From: Flavobacterium muglaense
GTDB lineage: Bacteria; Bacteroidota; Bacteroidia; Flavobacteriales; Flavobacteriaceae
NCBI RefSeq assembly: GCF_014305155.1
Contig: NZ_JACRUK010000003.1
Coordinates: forward strand, 1-64,000
Direction: 5' to 3'
DNA: 64,000 nt
This document shows, piece by piece, positions 27,251 to 36,132 of the stretch. Position 1 is the first letter of the stretch; each line of letters begins with the position of its first letter. The position numbers were made by a program, and so were the translations under genes. Below the pieces are notes generated by a model. That model was not told the DNA's origin. It did not search any database and saw only the letters and a list, made by a program, of their open reading frames with translations.

Positions 27251-27484
27251 ATGGCAGAATTAGAAAAAGATGATATAATTTTAAAAAATAAAATAGCGGA
27301 TAGGATCCAGTCGCTCCGTATCAAGACTGGCCTTACACAGTCTGAATTTGCACAGAAACACGATATTGATAGACAAATTATAAATAGATGGGAAAGTAAT
27401 AATAAAAGAGGTGTTACTATATATACTATTAATAAATTCTGCAATATGTTAGGGATAACTTTAAAAGACTTTTTTGATTTTTAA
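27251..27484 (+). CDS. XRE-family helix-turn-helix regulator (HipB-like position)
   Basis: The 77-residue protein is essentially one Cro/C1-type DNA-binding domain: RIQSLRIKTGLTQSEFAQKHDIDRQIINRWES (about 17-48), with the recognition helix around DRQIINRWE. It ends a few residues after the fifth helix (LGITLKDFFDF). A perfect-armed palindrome sits in its promoter, so autorepression is likely. The HipA-like kinase gene follows 246 bases downstream, past a terminator-like hairpin. The link to HipA is by position and analogy with HipBA and HipBST, not proven. Confidence 0.85.
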   Translation: MAELEKDDIILKNKIADRIQSLRIKTGLTQSEFAQKHDIDRQIINRWESNNKRGVTIYTINKFCNMLGITLKDFFDF

Positions 27485-27502
27485 AGGTGTTATGACTAAT
27501 TA

Positions 27503-27530
27503 AAAGGATGCTAAAGGCATCTTTAATTAT
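27503..27530 (+). terminator. Terminator/attenuator after the XRE gene
   Basis: AAGGATGC pairs with GCATCTTT (one G-U pair) around a short loop, followed by TTTAATTATTTTA. It separates the regulator from the kinase gene. Confidence 0.5.
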
Positions 27531-27730
27531 TTTATAGAGAAGAAATACTTGTCAATTTGGGATTAAAAGTTATCAAAAAAGGTGAATTTGATATTGTAAA
27601 AAAAGAATAAACTTGAATTGATATTATCTTTCAAAGATAGAATGAAATAGTAATTAATTTCTATTAACAATAAAAAAATAATGCAATCATATAAATATAC
27701 TTATTGATTTTTACTTAAATTTGGAAACAC

Positions 27731-28675
27731 TTGGAACTAATTGATATTTCAAAATGGCCTTCAGGAAATCAAAGATTCGTTCCTATTGGAAAGAGAATTA
27801 AAAAGGTTGTATTGCATCCTGAAAATTATAATTTATTTTATTTTAAAGAACCAAAGGAAAAATACCCTTGGGAATTTTGGAATGAAATTATCGCTTATAA
27901 TATCGGTCAAGAATTTGGATTTAATGTACTAGAATATCAACCTGCAATATTAGATGGACTCGGAGGTTGTTTATCCCCTTCAATGACTACAGGATTCACA
28001 GAAGAATTAATGCATGGACAACAACTTTTAATAAGGATTTTACCTGAATTTGAAACTAAAAAAGGTACAGATCATACTTTTCAATTAGTAGAAGAATATT
28101 TTAAATCAGACATCACATACACATTGCTTTTAAATGATTTTATTGAAATGCTTGTTTTTGACAGTATTATTGGAAACCGAGATCGTCATCAGCAAAATTG
28201 GGCACTTATAAGAGAAATTAGTTTTAAAAAATCAAAGCAAAAATATCTTGGTTTTAGAAAAAAAATAGATTTATCTTTAGAAGTTACTGGGCGATTTTCG
28301 CCTTTATTTGATAATGGAAATTGTTTAGCTTATAATGTAATAGAAGATAAAATTGATAATTTTTTAGAAGATGATAAAATACTTGAAAAATATTTATTTG
28401 GAGAAAAAGCAGTGTCTCATGTTAAGTGGTTTGGTGAATCAATGCCTCATATTGAACTATTAAAACGAATATTTCAAAATTATCCAATACCGATTGAGAA
28501 TGCAATTTTTAGGGTCAGAAAAAAATATAATGAAAACATAATTGAAGACATTGTAAATAACATTGATAATGGTGTTATATTTGCAAATAAAATATACGAC
28601 TTGACTCCAAAAAGAAAAGAGTTAGTTATTAAGTTAATAAAATTAAGAATTGAGAAGCTTTTGAATGACTTCTAA
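27731..28675 (+). CDS. HipA-like serine/threonine kinase domain protein
   Basis: HipA toxins are kinases that phosphorylate translation or tRNA-charging factors and arrest growth. This 314-residue protein keeps the kinase core: LFYFKEPK (candidate ATP-binding Lys near 39), WNEIIAY with Glu near 52, the catalytic NRDRHQQN (about 149-156) and the metal-binding PLFDNG (about 191-196). It lacks the HipA N-terminal subdomain; a similar part seems to be on the next gene. No ATG fits: the frame opens at 27719 and the best start is TTG at 27731, so the N-terminus is uncertain. It may act with the HIRAN protein 3 bases downstream. Confidence 0.78.
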   Translation: MELIDISKWPSGNQRFVPIGKRIKKVVLHPENYNLFYFKEPKEKYPWEFWNEIIAYNIGQEFGFNVLEYQPAILDGLGGCLSPSMTTGFTEELMHGQQLLIRILPEFETKKGTDHTFQLVEEYFKSDITYTLLLNDFIEMLVFDSIIGNRDRHQQNWALIREISFKKSKQKYLGFRKKIDLSLEVTGRFSPLFDNGNCLAYNVIEDKIDNFLEDDKILEKYLFGEKAVSHVKWFGESMPHIELLKRIFQNYPIPIENAIFRVRKKYNENIIEDIVNNIDNGVIFANKIYDLTPKRKELVIKLIKLRIEKLLNDF

Positions 28676-28678
28676 ATT

Positions 28679-29347
28679 ATGATACTAAAAAAAATTTATT
28701 TAAGTTGGCGACAAGGAAAAGGGAAAAGTCGTTTTTTAGTTGGAATTTTAACCAGAGAAATTCCAACAGGGGATGCGATTGTGTTTAAATATCAACAAGA
28801 AGAGGTTGAAAAAGCTATTTCCGAAGGCTTTTTAAATTACCCTGAATTTCCAGATTTAGACAAAGAATACAGTATTAATTTAAAAACAGCGTTAAGTCTA
28901 AGGCTTATGCCTAAAACAAGAGCGGATAGATATGATTATCTTTCTTTTTGGAATGCAAATATAGAGGGACTTGACTGGTTTGATGAATTAGGAATTACGC
29001 AGGGTGAATTAGCTACGGATACATTTGAATTTTTAGCAGAATTTCCTAAAAAGCATAACGGAATAGGGATTAATTTTATTTCAAATATTGCAGCATTAAC
29101 ACATCTTAGTTTAAAAAATGATTGTGTCGAAATAGGAGATAAACTTAGATTTGAGCTTGATTCAGAAAATAAATTTGACAAAAATGCGGTGAAAATTTTT
29201 AAAGGAATTAATTGTCTAGGTTTTGTTAAAAGAGGACATAATTTATTTTTTCATAAAGTTAAAAATGAAGAAGTTGAAATTAATGTAACAAACGTAGAAA
29301 AAAATGGAAAAATGAATCAGATTTATTATTCCATTAAAGTGTTATAA
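28679..29347 (+). CDS. HIRAN-domain protein with HipA N-terminal-like segment
   Basis: The 222-residue protein has two parts. Residues 1-125 resemble the N-terminal barrel of HipA-type proteins: YLSWRQGKGKSRFLVGILTR, then RYDYLSFWNAN and ITQGELATDTFEFLAEFP. Residues 135-222 read as a HIRAN domain (DKLRFELDSENKFDKNAVKIF ... LGFVKRGHNLFF), a fold known to bind DNA ends or damaged DNA. It starts 3 bases after the kinase gene. With the kinase it forms a split toxin-type pair reminiscent of HipBST, but with a HIRAN domain added. A strong terminator follows. Confidence 0.75.
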   Translation: MILKKIYLSWRQGKGKSRFLVGILTREIPTGDAIVFKYQQEEVEKAISEGFLNYPEFPDLDKEYSINLKTALSLRLMPKTRADRYDYLSFWNANIEGLDWFDELGITQGELATDTFEFLAEFPKKHNGIGINFISNIAALTHLSLKNDCVEIGDKLRFELDSENKFDKNAVKIFKGINCLGFVKRGHNLFFHKVKNEEVEINVTNVEKNGKMNQIYYSIKVL

Positions 29348-29370
29348 TTAATTTAATCAATGTTATAAAA

Positions 29371-29400
29371 CAAAAAGATGCTGTGAAGCATCTTTTTTTG
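29371..29400 (+). terminator. Rho-independent terminator of the kinase-HIRAN unit
   Basis: CAAAAAGATGCT (29371-29382) pairs with AGCATCTTTTTTTG (29387-29400) around a GTGA loop and ends in a T-run. The rest of 29401-29646 is non-coding with nothing else noted. Confidence 0.9.
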
Positions 29401-29646
29401 TGCTTTTCTGTTACTTGTTTATTTTGAAAAAAAAATTGTCAAATTGAGAGCATTAGAATTTAATATGTTTTATCACTGAAATTACCATTTTATCTTTGAA
29501 GGAAATGGTATGAGATAATAGGGGTAGTTGTAATCTGGATTGCTGGAGTAGGGCATATAGGCAAGATTGATGTCCAGTAATGATTAATTTAATTTAATTG
29601 GGTTTGAAAGTGATTTAAATGATAAAAGGAAATAGAAATTTATAGT

Positions 29647-29654
29647 TATTTTTG
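29647..29654 (+). promoter_or_regulatory. Candidate -7 element (TATTTTTG) of the STAND gene
   Basis: This is an exact TAnnTTTG match 17 bases before the ATG at 29672. No convincing TTTG was found at the -33 distance. Confidence 0.4.
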
Positions 29655-29671
29655 TAATCTAAATCATTACA

Positions 29672-32600
29672 ATGATAACAAGTATAGAACAAGCACTATT
29701 AAGTTGCAATCCAGATAAATTTGCCAATATTTGTAGATTATACCTTGGTTATAGGTATCCAATTGTAAATCCGACTGGTTTAGTTGTTGGAAAAGAAAAG
29801 TCAAAGAAAGGCACTCCCGATAATTTTATTTCGGATAATGATTCTTATATATTTAGCGAGATTACAACCATTGATAAAAATCAATTAGTTCCAAAGCTAA
29901 AAAAGGACATTGAACATTGTTTCAATCAAAATGATATTTCTTCAGATAAAATAATTAGAATTATTTTAATCTGTAATCAAGAAATTACAACGAAAATTCA
30001 AGAAGAACTGAATGAACACAAAAACTCAATAAATGAATATACTAAACTAGAAGTAATTGGTTTAGATGCTTTTGCGACTATCATTTTTAGAGATTTCCCT
30101 TCTTTGTCCAAAGAACTAGGATTGACTATCGATACAGGTCAAATTTTAGAAATGAGTGAATTTGTAATTCAGTATGAAAAATCAAAATTTGCTACACCTT
30201 TATCAAATGCCTTTTTTAATAGAGAAACAGAACTAGATAAAGGCATAGAACTGCTACAGCAATATGATTTTGTATTAATTACTGGACAAGCAGGTGTAGG
30301 TAAAACCAAATTTTCAATACAGTTAGTTACAAATTATTTGAAAAGTAATCCAGGATATATTGTAAAATATATTAGAAATAATAATCAGCTAATTTGGGAT
30401 GATTTAAAAATACAAATCACAAAAAACAAGAAATATATAATTGTTGTTGATGATGCTAATAAACTCAAAAGTAATTTAACTTCAATTATACATTTTAAAA
30501 ACGAATTCAATTCAGGTGACATTAAAATTATAATGACTGTTAGGAATTATTTGAAACAAGAAATTGAATATCAGCTCAAGGAAAACGGTTTAATTGAGTT
30601 AGCAAATTTTGAGAAATCTGAATTAGCAAAAATCTTGCAATCGCCTGAATTCAATATTAATGATTATTATACAGATAAAATACATTCAATTTCAAAAGGA
30701 AACCCAAGAATTGCCCTAATGGGAGCTATAGCTGGGATAAATAATGAAATTGAAAAACTTACGAAAGCATCGCTAATATTAGAAGAGTATTTTTCTTCTG
30801 CTAACAATACTATAAAAGATGACCTAGTTTTATTAAAGACTGCCGGAATACTAACGCTTTTTAGATCTATTGATGTTTCTAATTCAGGTGTGATTGATGA
30901 AATTTCAAAGCATTTTGATATTACCAAAAATGAATTAGTAGAGAAATTAAGCTTATTAGTAAAAAATGAAATTGCTGACGAATACAAAAACACCTATAAA
31001 ATTGCTGACCAGATTCTTGGAGAATATATTTTCTATTTAATTTTCATTAAAGAACAGCACATTCCCTTTAAACAACTATTGAATTTATACTTTGACGAAC
31101 GTAAAATTTCGTTGATGTCTCTTTTAAATCCAATAATTAGTAATTATGGTTTTCATGAAATAAAAGATTTTATATTGTATGATGTTAATCAAAAATGGAA
31201 TTCTATTCAAGAAGACCAGCATAAATCAATAAAATTTTTAGAAAGCTTTTGGTTTTATTTAGAAACTGAAACAATAGTATTTATAAACAAAATTATAAGT
31301 TCAGAAACTGCTTTTGAGATAGATAATCTTAAGTTTGAAATTTACAAAGACAATTCTTCAGAATTGTATGACGATAAAATAATCAGTCTTTTAGTGAGTT
31401 TTCAAAACCTGCCTGACAAGTTTGAAGTTGCTTTGACATTATTATTAAAGTATGGATTATCTAGCGAACTAAGATTTGCCAAAATATTAAAAGTTTTCAC
31501 ACAATCATTTACATATAAAAGATTTAGCTATGAATCTGATTATAAAATTCAAATAAATCTTTTTAATTTTTTATACTCAAAGGTGAATGAAAACAGTCTT
31601 TTTTATTCGAAAATCATTCTATTTATAGCCGATAAATACCTAATTGATAGCTACGAATGTTATTATGGTGGAAATGGCAGGCAATTCTATTTTAATCAGG
31701 AATATATTGTACTCAATGAAGAGCAAAAGAATTTTAGAACTAAACTTTTTGAATTCATTTTCAATTGTTATAAAAATGCAGAATTAAAAGACAGTGTATA
31801 TGATTTCTTTGAAAAACATAGATATTCACACCTTCATCAAAATGAGAAAACAGTAATCAATTTTGATAGAAAACTGATAATTCCTTTTTTTGAAGAAAAT
31901 TTTAATAATGGAGAATTCAGAGAATCTTCAATTATCCACAATTATATAAGGAAACTTGGGTATTTAAAAATCAAGATCAAGAAAGAGGTGAAAGATCTTG
32001 TCAGCTCAAAAGAGTTTAGATTATGGTTATTGTTAGACGAAAAATTTGAACGAAAAGAAAAGATAATTAATAATTTTTCAGATTATACTTTTGATGACTA
32101 TATAGATTTAATGCATTCCTTGAATATAATTTATGAGAACAAGTATGGTAATTATTCTTGTTTTGATACAATAACTAGCCCCGTTTCGGATACATTTGAA
32201 AATCTTGCTAATAAAGATTTTAATTTATTTATTAAGGTGTTGAAAAAGGTATTTGAGTATGAATATTCAAAACATCTATATTTTAGGAAAATAATATCAA
32301 ATATAAATTTTGATATAGATAAAGTCAAAATATTACAATCAGTATTAAAAAACACTGTAAATATTGATATTTATTTATTAGAGTTTTTTACAAGAATCCC
32401 AAATGAGTATATAAAAATAGAGGACTATAATTATATTGTCGGGATAATACAAAAAGATGATTTTAAAACCATTAGTTTTATTGACGATATTCTGAAAAAG
32501 ATTTCTGATTTAGACTTGAATTTTGAATTTGAAATTGAAAAGCTACTTGATATTATAATTCTAAAAACAGAATTAAATGATAATATGTTTATGTACGGTG

Positions 32601-33334
32601 ACTTTTTCATAATTATTAACGATCAATATCAATCCGCTTTCATAAAAAACTTAAAAAAGATTGAAAAGATTTACTTGTATTTAGATAAATCAAGAAGACA
32701 TTTTGATTATGATCTAAAGGTATTAAAGATAATTTTATTAATAAACCCACATTTTATAATTGACTTATTGAAATATAATTTTGCTGATAGAGACTATTTG
32801 TCAAGAAGAGATTTTGATGAAAATGATTTTAAGAAACTCTGGGATTTGAATAACTATGGAATAGTCTTTGAAAATATGATTAATTATTTAGTGAATTTTA
32901 AAAGTCTTTCTCTTCATCGAGCTTCAGAATTTTCAAGCGTATTTAAAGGAGATAGCCAAAAAGCAATTGATTTTTTGCATAATCAATTGCTGAAAACTGG
33001 AAATAAAAAAATTATTGAATTGATATTCAATATCATTAGTAGCATCTACAAAGATAAAATGTTAGATTTTCTCAAAATAATTTTAGATAAAAATTGTGAT
33101 TCAGACCTTTTCAAAAAACTTGATTTTTATATTTCCCCTGGAGTTACAATGGGTAGTAGGTTGCCAAATATGCAATTTGAACTATCCCAATTAGAAAAAG
33201 TGAGAGATTTTCTTGTAGAACAAAATAATATAAACTATTACGAGTTCATAGAAATTATTAATCGAAATATTATGTATTCGAAAATGAGTATTGAAAGCGA
33301 AAGAAAAAGAGAATTCGTGAGTGAGTGGGATTAA
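29672..33334 (+). CDS. Large STAND NTPase with nuclease-fold-like N-terminus (Avs-like defence candidate)
   Basis: The 1220-residue protein has three parts. The N-terminus (1-150) looks like a PD-(D/E)XK fold: GTPDNFISDND (47-57) and YIFSEITT with Glu near 63, though the catalytic Lys of ExK is replaced by Thr. An NTPase module (about 190-480) has Walker A GQAGVGKT (205-212) and Walker B IIVVDD (256-261), in the style of the nSTAND3 group. A long helical repeat-like region (500-1220) probably recognises a trigger. This matches STAND/Avs antiphage proteins, which bind viral proteins and activate an effector. It is a single gene between defence or TA units. Domain naming is by pattern only. Confidence 0.75.
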   Translation: MITSIEQALLSCNPDKFANICRLYLGYRYPIVNPTGLVVGKEKSKKGTPDNFISDNDSYIFSEITTIDKNQLVPKLKKDIEHCFNQNDISSDKIIRIILICNQEITTKIQEELNEHKNSINEYTKLEVIGLDAFATIIFRDFPSLSKELGLTIDTGQILEMSEFVIQYEKSKFATPLSNAFFNRETELDKGIELLQQYDFVLITGQAGVGKTKFSIQLVTNYLKSNPGYIVKYIRNNNQLIWDDLKIQITKNKKYIIVVDDANKLKSNLTSIIHFKNEFNSGDIKIIMTVRNYLKQEIEYQLKENGLIELANFEKSELAKILQSPEFNINDYYTDKIHSISKGNPRIALMGAIAGINNEIEKLTKASLILEEYFSSANNTIKDDLVLLKTAGILTLFRSIDVSNSGVIDEISKHFDITKNELVEKLSLLVKNEIADEYKNTYKIADQILGEYIFYLIFIKEQHIPFKQLLNLYFDERKISLMSLLNPIISNYGFHEIKDFILYDVNQKWNSIQEDQHKSIKFLESFWFYLETETIVFINKIISSETAFEIDNLKFEIYKDNSSELYDDKIISLLVSFQNLPDKFEVALTLLLKYGLSSELRFAKILKVFTQSFTYKRFSYESDYKIQINLFNFLYSKVNENSLFYSKIILFIADKYLIDSYECYYGGNGRQFYFNQEYIVLNEEQKNFRTKLFEFIFNCYKNAELKDSVYDFFEKHRYSHLHQNEKTVINFDRKLIIPFFEENFNNGEFRESSIIHNYIRKLGYLKIKIKKEVKDLVSSKEFRLWLLLDEKFERKEKIINNFSDYTFDDYIDLMHSLNIIYENKYGNYSCFDTITSPVSDTFENLANKDFNLFIKVLKKVFEYEYSKHLYFRKIISNINFDIDKVKILQSVLKNTVNIDIYLLEFFTRIPNEYIKIEDYNYIVGIIQKDDFKTISFIDDILKKISDLDLNFEFEIEKLLDIIILKTELNDNMFMYGDFFIIINDQYQSAFIKNLKKIEKIYLYLDKSRRHFDYDLKVLKIILLINPHFIIDLLKYNFADRDYLSRRDFDENDFKKLWDLNNYGIVFENMINYLVNFKSLSLHRASEFSSVFKGDSQKAIDFLHNQLLKTGNKKIIELIFNIISSIYKDKMLDFLKIILDKNCDSDLFKKLDFYISPGVTMGSRLPNMQFELSQLEKVRDFLVEQNNINYYEFIEIINRNIMYSKMSIESERKREFVSEWD

Positions 33335-33398
33335 TTAACAAAAACAACTGAAAATGTGTAAAAAAACAAGAACTCCAATTCCACAACTCAATAAAACC

Positions 33399-33759
33399 TA
33401 GCTGACCGAAGCCTCCCGACCTCGTAGCACAAACGAGGGCAGACAAATTAGGGTCTTTAATTAATGTTTTTTCTACTAAAGGGTTCAATCATTTTTTCGT
33501 GCAATTTAGTTAAATGGCAATCAATTGATACGAAGTCACCTAGCTGTCCGAAGTCTTCCATAAAAAATACGTTCATTAAATAATGCTGTGTTCTGCGAGG
33601 TTCCAGATGTCTGAAGTCTTCCGCAAAAAGAAACGTTTATCAAAGAATGCTTTGTTCTCAGCTGCCAGCTGTCCGAATTCTTCCATAAAAAATACGTTCA
33701 TTAAAGAATGCTTTGTTCTGCGAGGTCTCCCGACCTCGTAGCCACAAACGAGGGCAAAC
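33399..33759. repeat. 62-63-bp tandem repeats of a dispersed palindromic element
   Basis: Three copies run in tandem with starts about 62-63 bp apart (33542-33600, 33605-33660, 33667-33759). Each has a core AGCTGTCCGAAGTCTTCC, then ACGTTCATTAAAGAATGC, then TGTTCTGCGAGG. The last copy continues into CGACCTCGTAGCCACAAACG, which folds with CGAGG arms. A partial copy is at 33399-33443 and a full copy at 36012-36105. No open frame is conserved across copies. This is intergenic DNA of the flavobacterial REP-like kind. Confidence 0.8.
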
Positions 33760-33906
33760 ATACCCAATATACTTGCTTTACTATTGGTTCGCTATAAACA
33801 ACTTTAGTTGTTGAAAATTACAAATAGGGTCAACTATTTAGAAAAACCATGCGTATTTTAGTGGAATAAACGATATCACAATAATAAGCAAATCAAGTTT
33901 GTTATA

Positions 33907-33951
33907 AATTAACCTTTGGCAAAAAAAATCTTTTATTGCCAAAGGTTAATT
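33907..33951. repeat. Perfect 16-bp inverted repeat hairpin
   Basis: AATTAACCTTTGGCAA (33907-33922) pairs exactly with 33936-33951 around a 13-base loop. An A-run follows on the plus strand, so it is not a typical terminator for plus-strand genes. It may be a remnant terminator for minus-strand reading or part of a small element. Confidence 0.6.
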
Positions 33952-33992
33952 AAGAAAAAAAAGGACTGTAAGTATTGTATTTCTGGGAAACC

Positions 33993-34139
33993 TCATGAAT
34001 CCGTACCATTCGAGATAGTACTATTCAGTTTATAGATGCCTAATTTAGACTTTAATAATTCCATACCATCGCTTACTTTTCTATCCAGAATTTTGGTGTA
34101 AGCTTAGGTAGTTCTTATAAATAGCAATACGGGCTGTTT
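33993..34139 (-). pseudogene. Remnant of a tyrosine recombinase (C-terminal end)
   Basis: On the minus strand this stretch encodes IRTT-stop-AYTKILDRKVSDGMELLKSK, closely matching the end of the intact integrase at 38721 (LRTTQHYAKVLDRKVSEDMKILKNK). The Gln codon is now a stop (CAA to TAA), but the tyrosine region is retained. Upstream homology is lost. It marks the scar of an older integrated element. Confidence 0.7.
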
Positions 34140-34285
34140 TGTGTAGCAACAAAAAAGGAACGCATCTTTAGCCTGATTTATGAATGGGCACAAATTTTTC
34201 ACCTAAAACAACTAGAAATCCGTTTAATCTAGGAAAAACGGATGCTATTTTTTAATCTAAAAATCAAATTTTTTATCTTTGCTAA

Positions 34286-34862
34286 ATGCACAATCATTTA
34301 ATAGAGATCATTTCCCAAAAAGTTTTACTTTCTGACACAGATATTAAACTGTGCAACGAATATTTTTGAACCAGTACTTTTGCCTAAAAATAGCGTTATT
34401 GAAGAAGAAGGAAAAATTCCGAAATATTTATATTTTGTAGTGTCTGGTTTTATGCGATTATTCCATTACAATGAAAACGGTAATGAAATTACAACGCATA
34501 TAAATTGTCCTCCTGGATTTATCACTTCCTATTTTGACTTCATCAATCAGACAGAGTCAAATGACAATGTAGCATGTATTACAGAATGTGAATTACTGAG
34601 AATTACAAAAAAAGATTTAAACTTTCTTAACGAACAAAGTGGGGCTTTTAAAGACTTTAGTATAGCGGTTTTTCAGCAGTCGATTGCCTACAATGAGAAC
34701 CGTTCTAAAGAATTGGCAACCTTAACGGCCGAACAACGCTATCATAAATTAATGGACAACTATCCAACTATACTTAATTATGTACCCATTCAATATATCG
34801 CTTCTTTTCTCGGCATGAAACCACAAAGTCTTAGCAGAATACGGCGACAGCTAATTAAGTAA
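34286..34862 (+). pseudogene. Crp/Fnr-type regulator with N-terminal frameshift
   Basis: The intended protein has a cyclic-nucleotide-like sensor barrel (KYLYFVVSGFMRLFHYNENGNEITTH) and a C-terminal helix-turn-helix (YIASFLGMKPQSLSRIRRQLIK). The natural start is the ATG at 34286 (MHNHLIEIISQKVLLSDTDI), but a run of five T at 34363-34367 puts it one base out of frame and a TGA follows at once. Removing one T restores CNEYFEPVLLPKNSVIEEEG. As it stands only a TTG at 34380 could start the rest (160 residues). This is a real mutation, homopolymer slippage or a sequencing error. It lies 62 bases before the oxidoreductase gene. Confidence 0.75.
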
Positions 34863-34924
34863 CAAATGTTAAGTGGCTTCGGTTAACATCTTTGCAATTT
34901 TGTACCATCATTAAAAATAAAAAT

Positions 34925-35941
34925 ATGGCACAGAAAAATTTAGCATTAGTTACAGGTGCAAATGGACATCTTGGCAATAACTTGGTAAGATTGCTTATCA
35001 ACAAAGGAATTCCGGTAAGGGCTTCTGTTCGTAACATTAAAAACAAAGAACCATTTACGGGTTTAGATTGTGAAGTGGTCCAATCGGATATTTCAGATAG
35101 GCAATCATTGGTAAATGCTTTGCAAGGGGTACATACTTTTTATGCTGTAGGGGCAGTTTTTAAACTTTGGGCAAAAGACCCTAAAAAAGAAATTTACGAT
35201 GTCAATATGGAAGGCATAAGAAATAGTATAGAAGCCTCGGCAGAAGCAGGCGTAAAACGAATTGTGTATGTGAGTTCTATTGCTGCTTTAAATTATTCAA
35301 AACTTCCTACCAAGGAAAGTTTTGGGTATAACCCTGATAGGAGAGATTGGTATTACAACTCAAAAAATGACGGTAAAAAATTGGCATTTGAATTAGCGAA
35401 AAAACATAATATTGAATTAGTTGCCGTTTTGCCTTCCGCAATGATTGGTGGTACTGCTTTTGCGCCTTTAAGTGTATCTTACAATATTATAAATTTAATA
35501 ATTAAAAAAGAAATACCGGTTGAAACAAATATTACCCTGAATTGGATTGATGTAAAAGATGTAGCTGAAGGCTGCTACTTGGCAGCAACAAAGGGCAGAA
35601 ATGGGGAACGCTACATTTTAGCGAATGAGAAATGTACTTCCATCAAAGAAACAACAAAAATTGCACAAGAATTATTTCCAGACTTGAAAATAAAACTTCC
35701 AATAGCAGTTCCAAAACCAATTTTATTTATAATATCTTGGTTTATGGAAGTTGGAAGTAAGATGAATGGCAAAGCACCTTTATTAAGTACTAAAGATATT
35801 GCTATGTTTTCAGGGCTTCAACAAGACTTTGAAATTTCAAAGTCAAGGAAAGAATTGGGTTTCAAACCAAAAAAATCAAAACAGGTGATTAAGGATGCAA
35901 TGCTATATTTAAAAAATAAGGAGACTCATTTGGCGAATTGA
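34925..35941 (+). CDS. NAD(P)-dependent epimerase/dehydratase (extended SDR)
   Basis: The 338-residue protein from the ATG at 34925 begins with the Rossmann motif LVTGANGHLGNNLVR (about 7-21). It carries the extended-SDR landmarks YVSSIAAL and a YYNSKNDGKK segment that provides the YxxxK-type pair, shaped like dihydroflavonol-reductase-like enzymes. The natural substrate cannot be told. The 11 codons before this ATG are in frame, but the ATG at 34925 gives the Rossmann start at normal distance. The Crp/Fnr gene upstream on the same strand may have regulated it. Confidence 0.85.
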   Translation: MAQKNLALVTGANGHLGNNLVRLLINKGIPVRASVRNIKNKEPFTGLDCEVVQSDISDRQSLVNALQGVHTFYAVGAVFKLWAKDPKKEIYDVNMEGIRNSIEASAEAGVKRIVYVSSIAALNYSKLPTKESFGYNPDRRDWYYNSKNDGKKLAFELAKKHNIELVAVLPSAMIGGTAFAPLSVSYNIINLIIKKEIPVETNITLNWIDVKDVAEGCYLAATKGRNGERYILANEKCTSIKETTKIAQELFPDLKIKLPIAVPKPILFIISWFMEVGSKMNGKAPLLSTKDIAMFSGLQQDFEISKSRKELGFKPKKSKQVIKDAMLYLKNKETHLAN

Positions 35942-36011
35942 TAAAGAAGACTTCCCGCTGATACCACACGAAATGAAATTGGACGAAGTCAATCCTTTCG
36001 TGTGGTTCCCC

Positions 36012-36105
36012 AGCTGTCCGAAATCTTCCGCAAAAACAAACGTTCATTAAAGAATGCGGTGTTCTGCGAGGCTACACGACCTCGTAGCCACAAACGTGGG
36101 CGAAC
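36012..36105. repeat. Dispersed copy of the 62-bp repeat element
   Basis: This is a full copy including the palindromic tail CGACCTCGTAGCCACAAACG, in the same orientation as 33667-33759. With those copies it brackets the Crp/Fnr-oxidoreductase segment. Confidence 0.8.
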
Positions 36106-36132
36106 AACCCAAAGGTCAATTCAAGTGAAAGT

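Noticed and set aside
33542..33759. Possible CRISPR array from regular 62-bp repeats
   Set aside because: The repeated unit itself is about 60 bp with no unique spacers between copies, no cas genes nearby, and another copy stands alone at 36012.
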